64,000 nucleotides of DNA from Chara braunii (Eukaryota > Streptophyta > Charophyceae > Charales > Characeae): NCBI GenBank assembly GCA_003427395.1, contig BFEA01000193.1, forward strand, positions 2,071,839-2,135,838, written 5' to 3'. A model generated the notes under the pieces. That model did no database searches and had not been told where the DNA came from. It saw nothing but the letters and a program-made list of their open reading frames with translations. This document shows positions 54,288 to 64,000 of the stretch, in pieces (positions within the stretch are counted from its first letter, which is position 1; every line of letters begins with the position of its first letter). The translations under genes and the position numbers were made by a program.

Positions 54288-55037
54288 CAGGGTAACCGGC
54301 GTTCGAAACGGGACGAACGCCCAAACCCGAACGCACGAACGTATGGGACCCCTTGGGGATGCGTTCGGCCGTTCGGGCCGTACGCGGACCCAAAAAAATA
54401 AAATAAAAAATAATAATAATAAAAAAAATCTGAAAAAAAATATGTGATGAAGAAAAATTAACTAAACTAGATTTGCCTAAGCACAACATCCAAATTTCTT
54501 GTCAAATTTGAAATAAAAATAAAATGCGAAAAACAAATACTAGTAATAAAAAAAAAAAAAAAAAAAAAAGTTTAGCGAGTTTGCGAGCACGTTTTCGACA
54601 TCGCCATCTTTGGCATTTTTTTTTTTTTTTTTTAATAGCTAAATGCCTTGAAAATTTACATATGTGTACTTCACATAATGCAAAACACACTAAAAAAGTT
54701 TCAAAAAATAATAAAATTGTTTAAACCCCGAACTAAAGTGAGAAAAAAAAGTAAAATGTGAAAAAAAACGTGGGCAAGCACGTTTTGACACCGCCATCTT
54801 TGGCGATTTTTAATTCTTATTGGCTGAGCCAAAAGTCTTGAAAATTTATAGGCGTGTACCTCACGTCATTTTGAACTAAAAAAAAAAAATTCAGATAAAA
54901 CACAATATTTTTAGGCCCCGAAATAATTTTTGGCGGGGGGCGAACGCCGTCGGGTTCGGACCCCGTACGAGACCCTGAACGCCCGTACGTACGGAGGTCT
55001 GCCCGGGGACATCCGTACGTACAGGCTGGTAACCCTG
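54288..55037 (-). mobile_element. non-autonomous hAT-like element E4, 750 bp, perfect 8-bp TSD
   Basis: The left end CAGGGTAACCGGCGTTCG, the right end TACAGGCTGGTAACCCTG, and identical 8-bp flanks TGCGTGTG at 54280-54287 and 55038-55045 fit the hAT superfamily (8-bp duplication, C-A-G-G-G start). This is the intact reference copy for E0-E3; relative to E1 it lies in inverted orientation. Confidence 0.9.
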
Positions 55038-55045
55038 TGCGTGTG

Positions 55046-56320
55046 TGTATATATGAAGTATCTGATTTATAATCAATCGTTCTTTCGAAGTTATGACAAA
55101 ATCAACATTTGTTTCTTTCAAAGATGTAAAATTTAAATTCGAATCCAAAGCATAAACTAAACCAACCACTAACATAGTATAAAAAACATAAACTAAACCA
55201 ACCACTTACATAGTATAAAAATCAAAACCTCTACAAAATTTGAAATACATAATGAATGAAAACTTACAGCCCAATGATAAAAAAAAATAGTTTCTACAAA
55301 AAAGTAACAAATATAACCAAACATATAATAATGTATATGAAATTAAATTCATGCTGGTCCTTTAGGTTCATAGCTAGTTACCTTTTCGAGGCCAAAACGA
55401 ATACGTGCAAAATTTTCAAAAATAAATATAATACCAATTATAACTAAAGCAATCATAAGTACATACTATTTTTTAAAAAATTAACACTTATTCGTTCTGG
55501 CCCTGAGAAACTAACTTGACCGTTGAAAAACCGTTTGAAGAAGGGACGTTAGATCTACTACAGAACCATCAACAGGGCGGTGAGATCTTATCAGACGGAT
55601 CACATTTGTCAAAACAAACTGAAAGCATGGTTGAGATTTCTATCCACCACCCTCGTTTTCATTATAGCATAGCAGTGAGATATTAGCCGACTGATTATAT
55701 GTAATAAAATAACCCGAAGGTGTGACTGAGATGCGGATCAACCACCCTCTTTTTCGTTGTAGCGCCACCCCCTATCTAGAGGGTCTTCAATATGTTGCAA
55801 AACCGTTGCTGCAACGATTAAACCTAATCATAATGATCAAATCTTTATAAAAAAAAATAATAATAAAAAAAAAATCCGGGGTAGGCTGAAATTTTGATCA
55901 GCCACCTTTTCTCTGAAGTAGAGTAACCATGTATAAGGCGTTTTCAATATTGCCACGTGGCGCCTAGCATGTGCAGCTTGGGAAAAATAATAACACTGTT
56001 GCTACTGCTCTGCAAAGGAGGGCACGGGGGAGAGGGGGAGATATTTATTTCCAACTTTGCGACGAGCCTCTAGAGGCTCGTTAGAGGCCTTCGTCGGCTC
56101 TCGGAAGAGTCGAGCCTCTTGGGATAAGGTAAGGTATTGTTTTAGACATATTCTGAACAATGTCGTAGTTCAAACTACATCCTCCACAAAGAAGTCAAAA
56201 TCGGCGCACTTAACAGCCATTTGGCAAATGAACTGTACATGTGCAAGCCAACCACAAACTTGCTTGGGTTCGAACCCTGATAAGTGAAGGTGATATCCTT
56301 TTTCTTTTTTTGGTGAAAAC
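55046..56320. other. AT-rich DNA, no recognised gene
   Basis: It contains a 30-base direct repeat (AACATAAACTAAACCAACCA-like, 55150 and 55185) and a GGGTTCGAACCC at about 56269, a lone B-box-like palindrome. Confidence 0.5.
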
Positions 56321-56329
56321 CAACATGGA

Positions 56330-56450
56330 TTCTTATTAGGAAGGGCGATTAGGGCAGTCCCTTCTAATACATCTTCCAATTACTCTACCTATTGGTGGGG
56401 AGCTGCACCTACTCGATACCAGATCCAACATCCCTTGTACATAGATTGAG
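56330..56450. repeat. dispersed repeat shared with 31850-32000
   Basis: See the partner entry; shared text includes CTACCTATTGGTGGGGAGCT and GCACCTACTCGA. Confidence 0.6.
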
Positions 56451-56560
56451 TAAGTTTTGGATATGAAAAAAAATTGATGCCCACCGTTGCTGATTGCCCC
56501 GATCATCAGCCTGCTCTTAACCTGGGTTCGTTCACTATGGACCCCGGTAGGCAGCTGAGA

Positions 56561-56578
56561 TCCCCGGCAATGGCGCCA
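56561..56578 (-). promoter_or_regulatory. primer-binding site of LTR retrotransposon
   Basis: The minus strand reads TGGCGCCATTGCCGGGGA two bases after an LTR end (CGCTCGACA). It begins with TGG, complementary to tRNA CCA, and matches the TGGCGCC-type site common in plant Ty3/gypsy elements. It fixes the element as minus-oriented, with its interior at lower coordinates. Confidence 0.85.
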
Positions 56579-59537
56579 CCTGTCGAGCGCATCGGTCCCG
56601 CACGGGGACCCTCCCGGCCTCGTCATGCAGGATTTTGCAGGACTTTGTCGTGGAGAGCATTTGCCGCTCCGGCCGAGTGCGCCAGCCGTACCTCTCGCGA
56701 GCCCCTACAACAGGACAAAATCATGCGAGGCACCGCTTACCTCCACCTGCAGGAGTTGTCACCATCCCTTAGGTGGGCGTATCCCTGCCGAGCTACTGAA
56801 CCACATGCGAAAGCTTTTCGTACGCAATTGCAGAGGTGGCCCAGCCGAGGGCGTTTCTCGTTCGCTGTAGCATAGGGGGTTACGCGCGGTCAAACGCCCG
56901 AAAATCGAACCCGCACGCGAATCGACGTACTGGGGGGCTGAGGTCCCAAACGCGACTCGGCGCCGGTCGACTAGGACGCATCACACACACCACGCGTTAC
57001 ACTACAACACTCACATAACACATGGAAAAACACAAAAGAAACACAACATCACAACACTCCTAGTCCCTTCAGTATCCGACCCATGACTTCATGCCGCGAG
57101 AATCAGGTAGGTACCACGTGCTGGACTTTCGTATAAGAGTCGTGCTCGCGCATGGCCTCCTTATATTTGCCAGCCATGCGGGCATTCGCAAGCATTCACA
57201 CTGATGGGGTACTATGTGGTACTCGTGGCCTCGTGGCCCTCGATCGGCCCTTGATAATCTCGAGGGCCGCGTTCGACACTCAAGTGTCAGCTGACAGGCG
57301 CTTTGAGGGGTAATCTCTTGACGCCAGACAACCGCCATGTGCGGTTGAAAACCACACCATTTTTTGCACCCTGTGCAGAGGGGTTGAGTAGACAACTTTA
57401 AGCTGTCGTGGCGGTCAAACATCAAGGGGTTTGACTTTGACGGCTGCCACGGACTACAACGTCCAACCATGAAGACTTTAAGGAGGAAACAACTGCAGAT
57501 AGTCTGATAGTAGTTTCAAGAAGGAGGGGTAGACCAATGCCAAAAGATACGTGCGGGTGAGACCCAGACTCAGACCCACGGGCAAACCGATGTTTGAGAC
57601 TTTTGGAGGCTCGTACACGGGTCCCCTTAGGCCGACTAGGCTTATTCCCTGCCTCTTGTGTCATTTCGCGCTGCCAAAACTTGGATTTACTGGCCGTGAC
57701 GCGCTTTTGCCCTCTTTGCTCGTCCCATAACCTTCGAGCGCAGAAATTGGTAAGTGTCGCGCGCATGGGTTAACATAAATCCGTACAGAGGCAGAACCTA
57801 CGCATACCGATCAACGATGCGGGTTTGCATAAGCAATCGTGATGTCGGTGCATTATGTGACGCCTATGCCCGAGTGGCCTCTTTTGAGCCATGGGGTCGC
57901 TCTCGCTGCTCTGGTCTCGGTTGAAATGCGCGCTAAGGGGGGGGTAAGCCTTTAGCAAGCGCAAGACCGGCCTGAGAGCCTTACCATCTTCTGCACCCCG
58001 AGGTGCCCCAAAGGGTGTGGGGTAAGATGGTCCCTAGGACTGGAAGTAATTCGGAGCGGTGGTGAGTTGTCTGGCGCATCACCAGCGACACGCTAATCCT
58101 TCCGCCCAGAACTTTATCGTTCCACCAAAATAACCTCAACAAGGATGAAAAATAAATCCTGTTAACGCTATCGGAAGAAAAATACCTTCAATCTTAGTCT
58201 GGGGCCTGGGATGTCCCGGACAAGGATCTTGGTTTCCAGGCTTGGGACAACTGCCCTACCACACGAAGTCAAAGAGAACAGAAGGACGCAAGCGTGCGGT
58301 CGCATAGCCCTATAAGGGTTACTCGAGCGTACGCTTACTCTGATTATCACATCATCCGGCTGGGAAAAGAACAATCTCACCCAAACAACAGGTTGTGGGG
58401 TAGTACACTCTCACGACAGTTGTGTGGTTTGCCCATCTGAATTCAAAACATAATCACTCAATCACATATTGAATCGAGTCCCTCTCATACATACCTGCAA
58501 ACATCCGGCATTCAAACAACATCACACGTACTAAAGGAGTCAACTTTTCATCCTCATGCAGCTCACACCCTGCCCTGCGCACAAAAACCCAACCATTCCC
58601 CCTCAACCAATATACCAAGTCTTTAAGAAATGACCATTTATAAAAAACTAGGTGAAAACCCAAAGGAGCACACAAAACCTGTCAAGGGCCAAGGCCTTAG
58701 GTTGAGAGGCAGGAGAGAATAGGAAAGTTGAGTCGTAGACCGACGAATCGGCAACCGACCTGTTATCAGCTATAACAGACAAGTGATCCTTTCGTAGAAT
58801 TCAGGCCGAACAATTCGAGCCTTCAATCGGATGAGAAAACGTGCATCACATTATAGGTCAAAGAGAACCACTACTATGTTCAACCCACGTAGAGGATAGT
58901 TCCCTAATTCGTACCCCAGCTCCTCTATTAGTCTCATGTTCAGCTTCCCTTACTAACGCCAAGTCACTGAGAAAATTTGGCAGCATCTCCTGTATCCAGG
59001 GTGGATTGGTCAAGTCTCTCTTAGCTAAAATATAATCTAACTCCCTAAATCCTGTGAAATTTCGGCAGCGCTTCCCGTAGGAAAAGTGTCTTTCCAAAAT
59101 TTCTATGAGTCCGAAAATGACTAACTCTTTCATATTTGTAGAAATTTCTTGGACTCCCAAAGACCTGACCGAGAGTGCATTCAGCAGGTCCACAATCAGA
59201 GGGTCCATATCTGGAGGGTCCAACTGCCAGTATACTTCATGTTTGTACGTCTGCTAGCCTTTCAGTGAANATTGTCCACANAAATAAGTGTGCATGGTAG
59301 CAAACAGCCACCCACGGTGTTGCACTTCGTCTACAACTACCACAGACACGATGGACTGCTCTAAATTTTTCCATGGCATCTTCAGTGGAAGGCAGCAAGA
59401 AACCCAAGGTNGCGAGAGGCTTGCATGCCCAAATGATCGCAGTGAACCCTAGACTTTCACCACAAACTGGACAGAGTGCCTCCTACAGCTCTCAGGACAT
59501 CCCACCACAACCTTGTTCAACAGCTGAAATTCAGAGG

Positions 59538-59634
59538 CTACCGTCTTCACCCGAATAGAACGTCCGGTCATTATCGCTATATCTGGGCGGAAAGTTGTCC
59601 TGAATACAGCGTTCTGTTCGGGAGAAGACGGTAG
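59538..59634. mobile_element. MITE copy 3 (CTACCGTCTTC termini), 97 bp
   Basis: The ends CTACCGTCTTCACCCGAATA and TTCGGGAGAAGACGGTAG with AGAACG/CGTTCT continuations match copies at 20186 and 20688. It is inserted in a segment lacking from copy 2 of the hairpin-rich element. Confidence 0.85.
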
Positions 59635-60176
59635 GCATAGTTCACAACCAGCAAGTTCTCGCAGCACCATGCAGATCAGTCATTTGCAGTCCTAGATACT
59701 GTCAAAATTGCAAAAACCCAGATTTACTGACTGATACTGGCCTCCCTTTTCTGCCAGCACACACACACAAACTTCCCGTAGGAACAGGACGTTGCCAAGA
59801 TTTATACAAAGCTAAAAACGAAAAGACAAGGCATAACTATATTTGGGACTAACTTTTGACACTTACTTGGAAGGGAGAATCAACGATACTCTGTACGACC
59901 TCTTGATGAGGCTGTGCGATAACACTGATCCTAACTTATAGTAGAGTTAGTCTTATCTTCTCCCAAACTTTCCTTCCCATCATCCATCCTACCTGCCTAT
60001 AGCTCTAGCACTCAGCGAGCATCTAAAGCAACTAGCCTATCAAAGAGATGCCCCAAGTGTGAGCCCACAAGCAGGCATAACCAAACATCTCTCCCAATCC
60101 CATATTAATTTGAGCCGAGTAGTTCGTTAGATCACTCCGTTCTTCCCCTTTTAAGTCCCCCTCTCCTATGGCATAT

Positions 60177-61203
60177 GGTCAGACAAGGCCCTAACCCTAG
60201 GGTATGCCTGACCTGCCTAGGTACACAAGTAAGGTACGTACATTTGGACTGCCCTAATCCTAGGGTATGCCCAACATAACATGAATTGTACACATAAGGT
60301 ATATGGCCATACCGCCCTAACCCTAGGGTACGTCTGGCTTCTGCCTAAATGACGACAAAAAACATAGAATTGGGCTGCCCTTACCCTAGGGTGTGCCCAA
60401 CCTGCTTTAAACAAAGTTACATACGACATCATTCTAGACCATCCCTACCTAGGGGTAGGTCTAACTTGCCTGAACATAAGTACAAACGACAAAAAAAGTT
60501 GGGCCGCCCTAACCCTAGGGTACGTCCAACCCAAAACACATCAACCACAAAGGCATATCACTAGGCCGCCCTAACCCTAGGGTACGCCTAGTTAGCCATA
60601 CAGTCTAAGTTACATAAGGCAATGTGATCAGGTTGCCATAACCCTAGGGTGTGCCTGATCTGCCCGAACAATTATAAACATCGAAACGCTGGATCGCCCT
60701 AACCCTAGGGTACGTCTAACTTACATTAAACGACAAAAGCTTATCACTAGGCTGCCCTAACCCTAGGGTACGCCTAGTTAGCCATACAACATAAAATAGG
60801 GTACAAATACTTTCACAGACTTTATGTTTTTCCTTCTCTTATTAAGCAGTTGTTGATCGAACTTTTCCAATAGATGGAACTTCCGATCATGCCTCATGTT
60901 TAGAACGGGAAATAAAATTAGATTTATACTAACTCTCTGCTCTTTAGTGTTATCATGAGCATATAACTGAACCGCCTTAACCCTACGGTACGTTCAGTTT
61001 GCCCAGTTACCTTTGTTTTACTTTTCATCTCTTTCCCTCTTTCTTAGTTCTACCTGACTTACTGACTGGCTTTCCCCACCCGGGGCGCCCGGTCTGTCAG
61101 AAGTATAAGTTCAAATTTTATATATATCAAGTTTTATACTCTGGTTGACCATTTAGTTCATGGGTCATGGCTAAGCCGCCCTAACCTTAGGGTACGCTTA
61201 GTC
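60177..61203. repeat. hairpin array B: CCCTA-ACCC-TAGGG core, covarying arms
   Basis: Twelve units share a 14-base apical hairpin; arms differ but pair: 60177-60213 GGTCAG/CTGACC; 60370-60400 TTGGGC/GCCCAA; 60435-60463 TAGACC/GGTCTA; 60498-60530 GTTGGGC/GTCCAAC; 60560-60592 and 60746-60778 ACTAGGC/GCCTAGT; 60626-60660 GATCAGG/CCTGATC; 60965-60999 AACTGAAC/GTTCAGTT; 61169-61203 GGCTAAGC/GCTTAGTC. Shorter arms: 60244-60274 and 60306-60338; a degenerate unit lies near 60690-60720. Confidence 0.9.
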
Positions 61204-61434
61204 TTATGTCGTTGCTCCCTCAGAAGAAAACACGCACCACAACTCATTAAAATAAACACCAGGATTCTGAGCCTTCCCCACCCGGGGTGCCCATCCTCCT
61301 GTTCAGAACCCCTCAAATAAAACAGCGACTGATCCTATCCCACCCGGGTAGACCAGCCATAAGAGCCACTCATTCAGATCAGCAAACCTTAATAAAACAT
61401 AGCACTGAGCCCACATCCACCCGGAGGGGCTCAG
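61050..61434. repeat. third hairpin type, CCCCACCCGGGG core
   Basis: Cores at about 61076, 61270, 61335 and 61415. The clearest arms are 61405-61434 CTGAGCC/GGCTCAG, and TTCTGA/TCAGAA around the 61270 core. Confidence 0.7.
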
Positions 61435-62039
61435 CCTTGGGTTAACCCGGTCAAAACGCATGCATAACGCCTTCCTCCCGCCTTCCCCAATTTACCTTTG
61501 TCTGAATTCTCTCAAGGAGTTATCTGATCTTTCATATATAACTGTTTATTTAAACCTTTCGCAAAGCATTTCCTGACATACATAAGAAAAAAAAAAAAAT
61601 AATAATAACCTCTCATAGTTATCTTTAGATACCCAAAGGAATAATGTAGTTAGGGGAAAGGATCACACGCGTCAGACGAAAGTTATACCTGACTGTTCCC
61701 TACCTCCAGAACCCCGCCTGGGCTCCGGCAGAGCTCCCACAATCGGTGAGTGGACCTCCCACAAGGTCTTGATGCGGACCTACGGGTTGCTATCCCGCCT
61801 GCCGCCTTCCCCTCGTAACCAAAAGATTAGACTTAGACTGAGAAGGGCAGAAAAATAAGTTTCAGACGCTCGAGATACAAGAGAGGGACAACTCAACTCG
61901 CAAGAGAGGGCCTTAAAATCTTCAATCGCCTGAGGGCCCCGCAATGATGGCCAAAAAGAAATCAGCGAAGCCGGCTCAACCAAACACACGTAGCAGCATC
62001 CTGATAACCCCTCATGTCGCAGCACTAACCAAATCGCGG

Positions 62040-63970
62040 TAGCAATAGTTCGCCACAACACAATAGTAGTAGCATAAGGGTTGTTGTATTTGGCAGTCCG
62101 CCCGGAGCACCGCTTAACATCAATCTCTTATCTCCACAGCGGTAACAAATACTCCAATCCACCCATCACCGATGACCATTGCCATGCAAATAACCACTGA
62201 TCGCCACTTCGACAACAACCCCCTTACTGCAATAGTCCGCTGTTGCTGAGCACGACAACCCTCTGAGCAACAGCACCCGACCTAGTAACGCAGGCTGAAG
62301 AGATTCAACAACAACTGTTCACTGTACCCAGGCACAACAATAACAAGTTTCCACAGACATAGCCCTCACCAACAACTTAGAGGTTCAGCTTCAGCACTCT
62401 GTGCCTGAGCGCCGAGCAGCAGTAAATGCATGGCCCCACAGTCTCGACCCCCGTAGTGACCAAGACCCGACAACACCTCAGAGGCCGCTAACTAATCCTA
62501 CTGGGAAAACTGTAAAAAAAATCATAAACAGCAGCGAGCTGATCGTAAATTGTGGCGGTAACCTCTTCACAGATGGTAGACTCTTGCCGTTCAAAACAGA
62601 AACCACCAGCAGCCTTAAGACACAAGTTGGGGGCATCTATTGCAACAACATGTCTAATTAGCAAAAACTAACGGCAATGTAAAAACGTGGCACAATAATC
62701 ACCCCTCCTTTGTGCAGCACTTAGACACACTGCAACAGTGATGCTCAATCCTCGGTGGCAATGTGACATTGACGGCCACAACAACAATTACTCATTTGAT
62801 AGGAACAGTGACCACTAATGAACCGCAGGCAGATTAACACTCCACTATCCAGCAGGATTATGCAGACACACAGTGGCGGCAGAGCTTTCGGTCATGACCA
62901 CAAAAAAGAGCGACTATATTCCAATGCTATAACAACAGAACTCGAAGTACCCATTATGAGGTAAGATCTACTGTACCATTCATTAAATGCCCGAATTGAG
63001 AGTGAATCTCCCACAAGATCATGAGAATATTCATGCCTATAGATAACTGTGAATTCCCCTTCTCCTATGTCAAACCCTCTTCTTTTGCTTCCCAACTTCA
63101 GTCTGCGGCCCCTTCTCTGCTCAGGAGATTCTCTCTCTCTCACATTCTCCTGCTCCTACTCATTGTCGGTCAGTACCTCGCTGTACTGATGACCAGACTT
63201 AAGCAGCAGTGATTCCTACCATGAGTGAGGGCATGGTTATCGAGAATGACGAGCATTTGAATCCTGACGATGGCACCAGCAGCAGCATATTTTCTGGCGA
63301 GAGCATAACGAATAAAAACTCTTCGAAGAGGATCTCGAGCGCAACCACTGACATGAAAATAATGACGACCACAATGCACTACGCTGGGATCACAATAGCG
63401 ACCTCTAATGTGGTGCCAAAATCACGACTACGAGTACGAACAAGATAGCGCAATCCCGATAGCGAGTACGACCATCCGCCTAATTTCAACGAAAAAACAT
63501 GATCAGCAGCAATGCTCCACTCCACTCCGACATCCCACAAATGTGCAGAATGAGATTGACTCTGTCGCTAGGACGTAGTCAGTTACACATCGGGTGAGTC
63601 CCTGTTTTCTTTCCCTCTCAATCTTTATGTGTATCTACCACCCTTTTACACCATAATGCACCTCGCCGACGACCTGACCAGGTTCCTTCAACTTAAATGG
63701 CTGGGACGAGGAGCACTGGTGTGACGAATACGAGGGGGCGCAGCGTCCATAGGCATAACCACTAAGAGTATGAAGGCCAGCTTTGCGCCCGATGCACTAC
63801 TTACCAATCGTGGAATCAACCTTCCGCTAAAGCATGGACTGGTATGGATTGGTACACCGCCAATCTTTTGTCAGTTTAATTCACGTTTTACTTTTTATTT
63901 ATATATATATTTTTTATTTTTATCACAACCCAGTTCTCAGTGCCTCCCGCATCTCCAGACCAATGACGTA
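62040..63970. other. no gene recognised; CAACA/GCAGC-rich sequence
   Basis: Composition resembles 36211-37384. A few open segments (62401-62661, 63209-63448 on plus) show no family features. MRxNLPLxH-type text occurs at 63541 (CRMRLTLSLGR, then GTGAGT) and about 63806 (NRGINLPLKHGLVW). Confidence 0.4.
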
Positions 63971-63976
63971 GGTGCT

Positions 63977-64000
63977 CTCTCTCTCTCTCTCTCTCTCTCT
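63977..64000. repeat. (TC)n microsatellite at window end
   Basis: At least 12 TC units, cut by the window edge. Confidence 0.95.

Larger units (their letters stand above)
56581..62035 (-). mobile_element. hairpin-rich LTR-type element, copy 3
   Basis: Starts TGTCGAGCGC beside the primer-binding site. Collinear landmarks with copy 2: CTCGCGAGCCCCTACAACAG (56695), GCCGGTCGACTAGGACGCAT (56963), CATAACCTTCGAGCGCAGAA (57725), GGGATGTCCCGGACAAGGAT (58210), CCGACGAATCGG and CTGTTAT/ATAACAG (58740-58778), AAATTTCGGCAGCGCTTCCC (59058), hairpin array B, the closing module (61715-61960) and TCGCAGCACTAAC (62018). It is 1.6 kb longer than copy 2, partly because of a MITE-bearing insertion around 59230-59760 and a longer array. 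No open reading frame of note. Confidence 0.7.

Noticed and set aside
60177-61203. Telomere-like repeat, because of CCCTAACCCTA
   Set aside because: CCCTAA occurs once per unit inside a hairpin and is never tandem; units are 40-200 bases apart.

Overview
This window looks like a repeat-dominated nuclear contig from a green plant, probably a streptophyte. The clues are a plant-type cyclic nucleotide-gated channel exon, plant-style Ty3/gypsy elements with a TGG-initiated primer-binding site, LINE, SINE and hAT remnants, U6 snRNA-derived sequences and a mitochondrial atp1 insertion. A large-genome charophyte alga such as Chara is my best guess. That guess is inference only, since no species marker is present. 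The contig is a short-read draft: two N gaps (13126-14025, 28366-28445), scattered single Ns, and two intact Nextera mate-pair junction adapters (11067-11104, 28479-28516).

Layout. 1-6.6 kb: decayed Ty3/gypsy retrotransposon (+) with gag, protease, RT, RNase H, integrase, chromodomain-like end and 3' LTR. 6.6-6.95 kb: end of a non-autonomous hAT-like element. 7.35-11 kb: a second, internally deleted gypsy element (-). 11-14.6 kb: adapter scar, motif-rich and minisatellite DNA, N gap. 14.8-17 kb: a nested foldback, a LINE remnant and a mitochondrial atp1 fragment. 17.5-21.5 kb: minisatellites and MITEs. 22.5-23.8 kb: the one convincing host gene piece, exon 1 of a CNGC-type channel (-). 24.5-25.6 kb: a 1.06-kb long-TIR DNA transposon. 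25.6-28.3, 32.4-36.2 and 56.6-62 kb: three copies of one large LTR-type element family rich in hairpins. 29-32 kb and 40-45 kb: LINE, SINE and U6-derived sequences. 45-49 kb: AT-rich, nothing recognisable. 49.7-55 kb: hAT-like transposase remains next to a cluster of non-autonomous hAT-like elements, two with perfect 8-bp target duplications.

Most unusual signal: in two copies of the large family, the same position holds an array of hairpins. Within an array the apical core is nearly invariant while the outer arms differ from unit to unit yet stay complementary. The two arrays use different cores (an ATCCAATCTTATGG type at 34.76-35.59 kb, a CCCTAACCCTAGGG type at 60.18-61.20 kb) but are framed by the same flanking modules. 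The third copy (28.08-28.34 kb) carries hairpins of other sequences. I know of no named element class with this design.

No operons or interacting gene sets are visible. Apart from the CNGC exon, almost everything recognisable is mobile, satellite or pseudogenic.
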